Part shown: piece by piece, positions 1 through 5,275 of the stretch | How positions within the stretch are numbered: position 1 is the first letter of the stretch | How the letters are laid out: the number at the start of each line of letters is the position of its first letter | Notes under the pieces: generated by a model | What the model saw: only the letters and a program-made list of their open reading frames with translations | What the model was told of the DNA's origin: nothing | The model's database searches: none | Origin: UBA9547 sp044349205 | GTDB taxonomy: Bacteria; Bacteroidota; Bacteroidia; Cytophagales; UBA9547 | Direction of reading: 5' to 3' | NCBI GenBank assembly: GCA_044349205.1 | Contig: JBIKRJ010000143.1 | Span: 1 to 6,276 of the forward strand | Length of the DNA: 6,276 nucleotides | Translations under genes and position numbers: made by a program

Positions 1-272
1 ACGTTCACATAATAATCCTGAAATGATTTGGCAATGCGTGAAACCATGGCTACACTTATGGCGGCAAGTATCAGCAAACCAGCGCCTTCTAAAAAATCTG
101 AGGCACTTATTTTTCGTAAGTCAAAGGTGTTGGGCACCACCACATATTGGTCAATTATTTTTTTGAAAATCCAAGGGTCAAGAAGCGAAAAAATCTGGTT
201 TATACCTGCCAAAAACAAAGCCAAGACAATCAGTTGCCAATATTGTCGCAGGTAATAGTAAAGTAATTTCAT
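1..272 (-). CDS. ABC transporter (exporter-type, membrane domain), 5' part only
   Basis: The first 90 codons of a gene that leaves the window at its left edge. The protein starts MKLLYYYLRQYWQ, followed by a hydrophobic helix at about residues 13-32. It then has the LDPWIFKKIIDQYV stretch (residues 31-44) typical of the first transmembrane segment and following loop of type I ABC exporters with fused membrane and ATPase domains. A second hydrophobic helix begins near residues 62-77. In that family the protein sits in the inner membrane and uses ATP to export lipids, peptides or drugs; the substrate cannot be told here, and the ATPase domain is outside the window. The ATG at 270-272 is the only sensible start. 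It lies about 8 nt after the T-rich tail of a hairpin and has no clear ribosome binding site. The upstream gene (DUF1761) runs in the same direction, 75 nt away. Confidence 0.8.
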   Translation of the reverse strand, partial: MKLLYYYLRQYWQLIVLALFLAGINQIFSLLDPWIFKKIIDQYVVVPNTFDLRKISASDFLEGAGLLILAAISVAMVSRIAKSFQDYYVN

Positions 273-280
273 GAATTTGG

Positions 281-311
281 ATAAAGAAAAAGCCACGCAT
301 TATGGTGGCTT
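281..311 (-). terminator. terminator-like hairpin between the DUF1761 and ABC transporter genes
   Basis: Read on the minus strand, AAGCCAC pairs perfectly with GTGGCTT (7 bp, 8-nt loop) and is followed by TTTTTCTTTAT. The stem begins 36 nt after the DUF1761 stop codon, as expected of an intrinsic terminator for that gene. No T-run follows on the plus strand, so it would work in one direction only. Its tail ends about 8 nt before the ABC transporter start. It could therefore instead be a leader element or attenuator if the promoter-like site just upstream is real. Confidence 0.5.
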
Positions 312-334
312 GCAAAGCTACGTAATTACCAAAG

Positions 335-364
335 CAAATCTAAAGTACTAGGCAAATTGACAAA
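335..364 (-). promoter_or_regulatory. promoter-like sequence for the ABC transporter gene
   Basis: On the minus strand, TTTG (361-364) is followed after 18 nt by TAGATTTG (335-342). This matches the Bacteroidota -33/-7 pattern TTTG...TAnnTTTG. It overlaps the last codons of the DUF1761 gene and would start a transcript some 50-60 nt before the ABC transporter start. That transcript would pass through the terminator-like hairpin. A chance match in AT-rich DNA is possible. Confidence 0.3.
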
Positions 365-836
365 TGACACCACCCATTAGGGTAAGTGACAAAATCCAAT
401 ATCCAAGCTGAATGGCTATGTATTTAAAATTTTTGTGTTGTTGGGTAGCTCCCAAAGCCACCACAGGCAAGGCAAAGAACAAGGCAGCCAAAAAGCCGTG
501 AAAAGCCCCGTGCCCGAAAGTGCGATAGTTGTGTCCATATTTGGCCAAAGATGCTTTAAGCCAGATACTTGCCTCGGAATTGGGGTCTTGTAAATCAGGT
601 CCCATTACGATAGAATTCAACGCATATTGATGTATCACATTTAAACTAAGAAAGACAGAAAGCATATAGCTTAATACCACTCCTGAAACTAACATCAAAA
701 ACTTGTTTGATGTTTTGTATGGCCCTTCATTTGCCTGCGAAGTATCTAAAGCCGATCCAAATACACTCGGATGGTACCATACTATCTTTAACGCAAGTGG
801 AAATAAGGAAACCAGTGACAAAACCAAAAAATTCAT
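348..836 (-). CDS. DUF1761-type four-helix membrane protein
   Basis: A 162-residue protein with four hydrophobic segments at about residues 3-20, 46-69, 112-130 and 138-158. It resembles the DUF1761 family: a WYHPSVFG motif closes the first helix (residues 20-27), and the last part has FKYI, GYW and a terminal MGGVIC motif (154-159). Conserved-looking histidines occur in YGHNYRTFGHGAFHG (100-114). The family's function is unknown; an inner-membrane location is inferred from the helices. The frame stays open to an ATG at 894-896, but those extra 20 residues do not look like the family, and an AT-rich inverted repeat lies inside them. MNFLVLSLVS at 834-836 is the natural family start; MQMNF at 840-842 is also possible. 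No ribosome binding site decides between them. A terminator-like hairpin follows the stop codon. Confidence 0.72.
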   Translation of the reverse strand: MNFLVLSLVSLFPLALKIVWYHPSVFGSALDTSQANEGPYKTSNKFLMLVSGVVLSYMLSVFLSLNVIHQYALNSIVMGPDLQDPNSEASIWLKASLAKYGHNYRTFGHGAFHGFLAALFFALPVVALGATQQHKNFKYIAIQLGYWILSLTLMGGVICQFA

Positions 837-871
837 CTGCATCGTAATTCTGATTTTTGACTGTAAAAGTA

Positions 872-889
872 AAAAAGCCAAGGCTTTTT
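872..889 (-). repeat. short inverted repeat near the DUF1761 start
   Basis: AAAAAGCC and GGCTTTTT form a perfect 8-bp inverted repeat around two bases. The inner pair cannot close such a small loop, so the usable stem is about 7 bp. On the minus strand TTTTTTACTTTTA follows, giving a terminator-like shape, yet no minus-strand gene lies upstream to be terminated. It would lie in the leader of the DUF1761 transcript, about 35 nt before the preferred start. Its role is unknown and it may be chance. Confidence 0.4.
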
Positions 890-956
890 GCAACATTTAA
901 CTTTCAATCTACGTAACAGAAATGCAAGCAGCGCTATTTTTCATGCACTAACTCAC

Positions 957-988
957 TTTGCAATTATTACTTTGATATATTAAATTTG
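957..988 (+). promoter_or_regulatory. Bacteroidota-type promoter for the FIST-histidine kinase operon
   Basis: TTTG at 957-960 and TAAATTTG at 981-988 are separated by 20 nt. This is an exact match to the -33 TTTG / -7 TAnnTTTG pattern of the Bacteroidota housekeeping sigma factor. Transcription should begin near 995, giving an untranslated leader of about 155 nt before the FIST start. No better match is visible closer to the gene. Confidence 0.5.
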
Positions 989-1149
989 ACTTTACCTTTT
1001 TTCTAAGCAGCTACTAAAACCTTTATTTTATTACATCCAACTCAACGGTTAACACACTTTACTTAAAAATTATCGAGATTGCATACCATAACTCAGTCCT
1101 TTTTTCATTGTTCACAAAAAGTATTTATAAGTAAAAATCTTTTTTCCCT

Positions 1150-2286
1150 ATGAAAGTCAATCAATTATGTTGGAATCCTACCAAGCTATGGCAAAATGTT
1201 GGCATTAAACATGACCTGAATCCGCAGTTAGTTCTTGCATTTGGCGACCGATATTTGATTTCAGACCCGCTTCGTTTTCAAGAATTGAAAGCTTTTTACC
1301 CTAATGCCCAAATTGTCATGGCCAGCACATCGGGCGAAATACAAGGTTCGAGTGTAACTGATGGTACGATAGTGGTTTCGGCACTCGAATTTTCTAAAAC
1401 TAAAATAAAACTAGCCAAAAGCAACATTCAAGACAGCAACGACACCTACGAGTGTGGAAAATCGCTTGGAAAAGAATTGATTGCCGACGATTTGGCTCAC
1501 ATTCTAGTGATAGCCGATGGACACATAGTGAACGGTAGTGAACTAGTAAGCGGTATAAATTTCAATAGTTCTTTGCAGATTCCCATTACGGGCGGACTTG
1601 CTGGCGATGGTGCTAGATTTGAAAAAACACTGGTGGGTATAAACGAGGTACCAGGCACTGGAAATGTAGTTGCCATTGGTTTCTTCGGAAGTAATTTCAA
1701 AATTGGATTTGGCAACAAAGGAGGATGGGATGCATTTGGCCCCGAACGAATTGTCACCAAATCTGAAAGAAATGTCCTGTATGAGTTGGACAATCAGCCT
1801 GTTTTGGAACTTTACAAAAACTACCTAGGGGCTTTGGCGGCCGAACTCCCGGGTTCAGCGCTTTTGTTTCCCTTGAGTTTGTATATGCCCGATACCGACG
1901 AAATTTTGGTTCGCACGGTCCTTTCTATCAACGAACAAGACCAAAGCATGACGTTTGCAGGAAATATCCCTAAAGGTGCGCATGTACAACTAATGAAAGC
2001 CAACTTCGACAAACTGATAGAAGGAGCCAACAGTGCCGCCAATTTCAGTTTGAAAATGTCTGGGGATTGCAAACCCGAATTTGCACTTTTCATAAGCTGT
2101 GTGGGCCGAAAGTTGGTTCTGAGCCATAGAGTTGAAGAAGAGGTAGAAGATGCTGTTAGGATTTTAGGCGACAATACCCCTGTGCTAGGATTTTATTCGT
2201 ATGGTGAAATTTCGCCACTTATGAGCAATACCCGTTGTGAGTTACATAACCAAACTATGACTATCACTACTTACAGCGAATGCTAA
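1150..2286 (+). CDS. FIST-domain sensory protein (FIST_N + FIST_C)
   Basis: A soluble 378-residue protein without signal peptide or membrane helix, covering both halves of the FIST family. FIST_N spans about residues 25-210, with TSGEI at 60-64, the glycine-rich GGLAGDGARF at 148-157, and GNKGGWDAFGPERIVT at 188-203. FIST_C spans about 213-370, with LDNQPVLELYKNYLG at 213-227 and the hallmark GFYSYGEISP at 347-356. FIST proteins are proposed small-ligand sensors; some, named NosP, bind haem and sense nitric oxide, controlling a partner kinase. Histidines at 21, 117, 125, 278, 326 and 366 are possible ligands, but I cannot say that any binds haem. The stop codon overlaps the start of a histidine kinase gene by 7 nt, so the two are co-translated and probably partners. 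The ATG at 1150 has no Shine-Dalgarno sequence; an upstream promoter-like site supports this as the first gene of the operon. Confidence 0.88.
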   Translation: MKVNQLCWNPTKLWQNVGIKHDLNPQLVLAFGDRYLISDPLRFQELKAFYPNAQIVMASTSGEIQGSSVTDGTIVVSALEFSKTKIKLAKSNIQDSNDTYECGKSLGKELIADDLAHILVIADGHIVNGSELVSGINFNSSLQIPITGGLAGDGARFEKTLVGINEVPGTGNVVAIGFFGSNFKIGFGNKGGWDAFGPERIVTKSERNVLYELDNQPVLELYKNYLGALAAELPGSALLFPLSLYMPDTDEILVRTVLSINEQDQSMTFAGNIPKGAHVQLMKANFDKLIEGANSAANFSLKMSGDCKPEFALFISCVGRKLVLSHRVEEEVEDAVRILGDNTPVLGFYSYGEISPLMSNTRCELHNQTMTITTYSEC

Positions 2287-3596
2287 CGCAGGTAGAATAC
2301 CATAGAACCCTAAAACGACTGATTTCCAAACATTTTGGAACGGAAATCTTGTCTAAGGAAACGGAATCATTTCTGCAATCTATCAATGATTCTTTTTTAC
2401 ATTATGAACGCGACCGCGAATTGATGGAGCGTGCACTTGAACTCACCTCTTCTGAATTGACCCAAGCCAACTTAAAAATACGTGAAGAAAAACGAATTGT
2501 CCAAGAGCGCCTTACTGAAAGTGAACAAATTCTAAAATCAATCAACCAAAATCTTAACGAAGCTGTTTTCAGAATTACCCACGAAGGCGAAATCATTTAC
2601 ACCAACAACGCATTTGCCAAGTTATTTGGTCAGGAAAACGGAGAGCTACCCACCACAATGAACTTCAAAGACTTATTTGAAGAGCAAGAAAAATGGCGGG
2701 ATATAAAGCAAGAAGCCGAAGCAAAAGGCGGTTTAAAAGGAGTAGAAGTAATTTTCAAAAAAGCTGACAATTCTCACTTCTGGGGTTTGGTGAGCATTAT
2801 GAGCTCTCTTGGACACGGCTACACGCTTCATTTTGATGGTTCAATTGTAGACATCAGCAAGCAGAAAAAGTCGGAAGAAAATGTGCGTAATGCCAATTTG
2901 TTGCTTATTAAAACAAATAAAGAATTAGATAGATTTGTATATAGTGCTTCCCACGATTTAAAAGCCCCGTTGTCGTCCTTGTTAGGTTTGATAAATGTCA
3001 TCGAGCTCGACAATCCTTCCAATTTGCACTTGTACTTGGACAAGATGCGCACCAGCATACACAAGTTAGATGCCTTTATCAAGGAAATAATCGACTATTC
3101 ATACAATTCGAGCAAAAAAGCTGTAAACGAAGAGGTAAATCTGAAAGAATTATTTGAAGAATCTTATGAACAATACAAATACTTGTCCAATGCAACTAAA
3201 ATCAATCTTATCACCGATTGGAAGCAAAAAAAGCCTGTATTCAGCGACCCTAGAAGAATAAAAATTATTCTGAATAATCTCGTTTCGAACGCCATAATGT
3301 ACAGCAATCCAGAAGTTGTAGAACCTTATATTAAAGTTTCTACTGAAACGGTGGACAATAACTGTGTGATGACTATCGAAGACAATGGCATCGGTATTGG
3401 AACAGAACACCTGAATAAAATATTTGAAATGTTTTACAGAGGCACCAATGTATCAGGCGGTTCTGGTTTAGGGTTGTATATTGTGAAAGAAACAATCGCA
3501 AAATTACAAGGCAATATTTCGGTCAATTCAGAAGAAAACAAGGGTACGACTTTCAAAATCACCCTTCCCAACCAACCTGCCCCAAGTTCCAATTAA
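2280..3596 (+). CDS. cytoplasmic PAS-domain sensor histidine kinase, FIST partner
   Basis: A 438-residue kinase with no membrane helix. Order: an N-terminal helical region (1-40); a charged coiled coil (about 41-85) with LMERALELTSSELTQAN, a motif often seen at the head of kinases linked to FIST/NosP proteins; a PAS domain (about 86-195); a HisKA dimerisation domain with phospho-accepting H225 in SASHDLKAPL; and a complete HATPase domain. The latter has the N box NNLVSNAIMYS (332-342), G1 DNGIGIG (368-374), F box IFEMFYRG (381-388) and G2 GGSGLGLYIVKE (393-404). All residues needed for autophosphorylation appear present. The residue four places after H225 is Ala rather than the Thr/Asn usual in kinases that are also phosphatases. 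No receiver domain is fused and no response regulator lies nearby, so the target is unknown. It starts inside the end of the FIST gene, which points to a sensor-kinase pair. Its stop codon overlaps that of the convergent acyltransferase gene. Confidence 0.93.
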   Translation: MLTQVEYHRTLKRLISKHFGTEILSKETESFLQSINDSFLHYERDRELMERALELTSSELTQANLKIREEKRIVQERLTESEQILKSINQNLNEAVFRITHEGEIIYTNNAFAKLFGQENGELPTTMNFKDLFEEQEKWRDIKQEAEAKGGLKGVEVIFKKADNSHFWGLVSIMSSLGHGYTLHFDGSIVDISKQKKSEENVRNANLLLIKTNKELDRFVYSASHDLKAPLSSLLGLINVIELDNPSNLHLYLDKMRTSIHKLDAFIKEIIDYSYNSSKKAVNEEVNLKELFEESYEQYKYLSNATKINLITDWKQKKPVFSDPRRIKIILNNLVSNAIMYSNPEVVEPYIKVSTETVDNNCVMTIEDNGIGIGTEHLNKIFEMFYRGTNVSGGSGLGLYIVKETIAKLQGNISVNSEENKGTTFKITLPNQPAPSSN

Positions 3597-4507
3597 ATTT
3601 CTTTGAAGAATGTGGGCTTTTTGGAAAGTACAGCGCCCAATCGTTTTTTAAAATCAAACAATCCTTGTTGTTTTTCCCCTCTTATTGAGGCAGTGCCCAA
3701 ATCTACTATTTTATATCCTCTACTTTGGGCGTGACGGTAAATGCCTTCGTACAGCATCAAACTAGGACTAAATATTTGATAGTTAGGGTCGGTAGCGGAT
3801 AGAAAATGATACAGGATATTTTCATTTATTTCTACGCAAACCGAAATGCCGATTATCTCATTCGCGTCTCTCACTACAAATCCACAGTATTTTTCTGAAA
3901 AACCTTCAAATGCTTTGATCAAGCTTTCCTTCGAAATGTTGGTGGGTATGCGTTTTGCAGCGCGAAACGAAAATAATTTTTCATATTTTTCAATTATTTC
4001 AGGCAATGTAATGGATTCGAATACAAAACCCTTTTTAATACATTTCTGAAAACACCATCTCGCATTGTATCCGAAACGTGGCCAAACCTTTTCTTCAGAA
4101 ACTAAAAAATGAAAATTGCTGTCGGTAAAAAGACAATCATAGCCATTTTTAGCAAAAAAATGGGACGTAAAATCATTGAAATAATTGGGGCAAATACGAA
4201 GTTCGATGCGTTTGGTGCCAGCTTTTTTCAGCACTTCTTCTACCCTATTCCAAAAAAAACCCAAGGCTGCCTCATCATGGATAGTGGTTGCCAGTCCGCC
4301 AAAAGGTGCTTTTGGTGGACTATAGGCTACATTTCCCATTAATTCGAAATGCACGGTAGCCAATATTTCATTGGTTAGTAAATTTTGCAAAATGAATGAA
4401 AAAGTATTTTCAGTCTTTGCCAAATCAACGTATGATAAGGAATTGAAAAAAAATAGGGCGTTTTTGTCTTCGGAAATCTTGTCGGTATAAAAAAGATGGA
4501 CAGGCAT
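3593..4507 (-). CDS. GNAT/FemAB-like acyltransferase
   Basis: A soluble 304-residue protein that looks like the double-GNAT (FemAB-like) acyl- or aminoacyl-transferases. Supporting features are SPPKAPFGGL (63-72), a pattern of the N-terminal half; the C-terminal IFSPSLMLYEGIYRHAQSRG (245-264); VDLGTASIRG (268-277); and GLFDFKKRLG (282-291), reminiscent of the FemAB G-x-x-x-FK-x-x-G ending. Such enzymes move acyl or aminoacyl groups from CoA or tRNA onto sugars, peptidoglycan precursors or small molecules; the donor and acceptor here are not identifiable. It is the last of four close genes: its ATG follows the cupin stop codon by 3 nt. A WxcM-like cupin beside an acyltransferase recalls N-acylated amino-sugar pathways such as that of dTDP-Fuc3NAc, but the aminotransferase of such a pathway is not in the window. 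The gene ends tail to tail with the kinase gene, sharing TTAA. Confidence 0.65.
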   Translation of the reverse strand: MPVHLFYTDKISEDKNALFFFNSLSYVDLAKTENTFSFILQNLLTNEILATVHFELMGNVAYSPPKAPFGGLATTIHDEAALGFFWNRVEEVLKKAGTKRIELRICPNYFNDFTSHFFAKNGYDCLFTDSNFHFLVSEEKVWPRFGYNARWCFQKCIKKGFVFESITLPEIIEKYEKLFSFRAAKRIPTNISKESLIKAFEGFSEKYCGFVVRDANEIIGISVCVEINENILYHFLSATDPNYQIFSPSLMLYEGIYRHAQSRGYKIVDLGTASIRGEKQQGLFDFKKRLGAVLSKKPTFFKEI

Positions 4508-4510
4508 TGC

Positions 4511-4906
4511 TTACCTGTTGTTGTACCGTTTGAATTGCTCGTAATCGCGCACATAATCCTCCTCTGAAAATTTCATGGAATGGAGGCCCAGCAAATAACA
4601 GTTTGCAGAAAGTTTGGCACTACGCCAGTAGCCTGCAGGCACATACAAACCTTGGTCGTTGGATTGCAACTTGAACTCATACAAATCGCCCTCGGGCGAC
4701 TCCAAACTTATTTCAGCCCATCCGCCAATGGGCACCAATACTTGTGCGTTATTTTTTTTTGCGTGGTTGCCCCGCGACTCGTTTTCGGGCACAGGCCCTA
4801 TGCAATACACATGGGCTACAGGGAAAGGAAGTTGTTCGAAGGGGACAAGATAGCCTTTTTCATCAGTCCCTATTTTCGGAAATTTTATAAGGTAGGGTTT
4901 TTGCAA
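4511..4906 (-). CDS. WxcM/FdtA-like cupin (sugar 3,4-ketoisomerase family)
   Basis: A 131-residue cupin matching the WxcM-like family, whose best-known member, FdtA, is a dTDP-4-keto-6-deoxyglucose 3,4-ketoisomerase. Visible family features are LIKFPKIGTDEKGYLVPFE (6-24), VYCIGPVP (33-40), ESRGNHAKK (43-51), QVLVPIGGWAEISLE (55-69), QGLYVPAGYWRS (85-96) and the C-terminal EEDYVRDYEQFKRY (115-128). FdtA carries RGFHAHK with two active-site histidines; here the first is kept (H48) but the second position is K50. Isomerase activity is therefore doubtful, and this may be a subfamily with another role. The frame has no ATG at its head: the best start is TTG at 4904-4906, two nt after the upstream stop codon, which fits the family length. 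The acyltransferase gene follows after 3 nt. I give no gene symbol because the activity is uncertain. Confidence 0.75.
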   Translation of the reverse strand: MQKPYLIKFPKIGTDEKGYLVPFEQLPFPVAHVYCIGPVPENESRGNHAKKNNAQVLVPIGGWAEISLESPEGDLYEFKLQSNDQGLYVPAGYWRSAKLSANCYLLGLHSMKFSEEDYVRDYEQFKRYNNR

Positions 4907-4908
4907 TG

Positions 4909-5271
4909 TCAGTTGTCGTAACCTGTTTTTACTTTTTTACCACGCTCCCATTTGTAAACCCAATACAAACCGTCGATGCCAGCTCCGATGAAACCAAAAA
5001 TTACCGCTATAAAAATTTGAAAATGAGGAAATTGATTAAGTTCATTCACGTACGATTTCATTGTAAAAAACAACACGAGCGAAACAGCCGAAAGACCTAA
5101 AAAAGCCCAATGAGGTTGCTGTTTTGAAAACCAATAACTAGCCAAAGCAAAAACTGCCCAAAGCAGAAAAACAAAACCGAACGTGTTGTCTTTTATAAAA
5201 AAGAAGTACACAAAATACCCTGCCATTAAAATTGTAGAGGTAAATACAATAGCCCTGTTAAATCTCAACAT
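4909..5271 (-). CDS. small four-helix membrane protein, unknown function
   Basis: I do not recognise this 120-residue protein. It has four hydrophobic segments at about residues 7-26, 30-48, 55-72 and 86-107. The N-terminal RFNR and C-terminal KWERGKKVK are basic, so both ends probably face the cytoplasm. Aromatic residues are frequent, and a small-residue patch GFIGAGIDGLYW lies in the last helix (93-104). The frame is open to a TTG at 5284-5286 that overlaps the AsmA-like gene, but ATG at 5269-5271 sits 4 nt after that gene's stop codon and begins just before the first helix, so I prefer it. The cupin gene starts 2 nt after this one ends. Position between an AsmA-like protein and the two putative enzymes suggests a shared envelope task, but this is inference only. 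Confidence 0.75.
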   Translation of the reverse strand: MLRFNRAIVFTSTILMAGYFVYFFFIKDNTFGFVFLLWAVFALASYWFSKQQPHWAFLGLSAVSLVLFFTMKSYVNELNQFPHFQIFIAVIFGFIGAGIDGLYWVYKWERGKKVKTGYDN

Positions 5272-5275
5272 AATC

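Larger units (their letters stand above)
837..1149. other. divergent intergenic region upstream of the DUF1761 and FIST genes
   Basis: About 310 bases of AT-rich DNA with no credible gene. It holds an inverted repeat near the DUF1761 start (872-889) and a good promoter-like sequence facing the FIST gene (957-988). From the predicted transcription start to the FIST ATG, an untranslated leader of roughly 150 nt would remain. I found no strong hairpin, riboswitch-like pattern or repeat in that leader. No clear TAnnTTTG promoter was found facing the DUF1761 gene. Confidence 0.6.

Noticed and set aside
28..255. Plus-strand open frame of 75 codons
   Set aside because: It lies opposite the ABC transporter gene, whose minus-strand product has clear family features.
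837..896. Longer start of the DUF1761 protein at 894-896
   Set aside because: The added 20 residues do not resemble the family and include an inverted repeat; not ruled out by sequence alone.
703..900. Plus-strand open frame of 65 codons
   Set aside because: It is antisense to the DUF1761 gene and its product looks like no known protein.
967..974. TTACTTTG as an alternative -7 promoter element
   Set aside because: It has one mismatch, whereas TAAATTTG at 981-988 matches fully and has a well-spaced TTTG upstream.
1497..2174. Two minus-strand open frames opposite the FIST gene
   Set aside because: The products have compositions typical of antisense reading and no family features, while the plus strand has a complete FIST protein.
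4580..4921. Plus-strand open frames opposite the cupin gene
   Set aside because: The minus strand carries a clear WxcM-like cupin; the plus-strand products are not recognisable.
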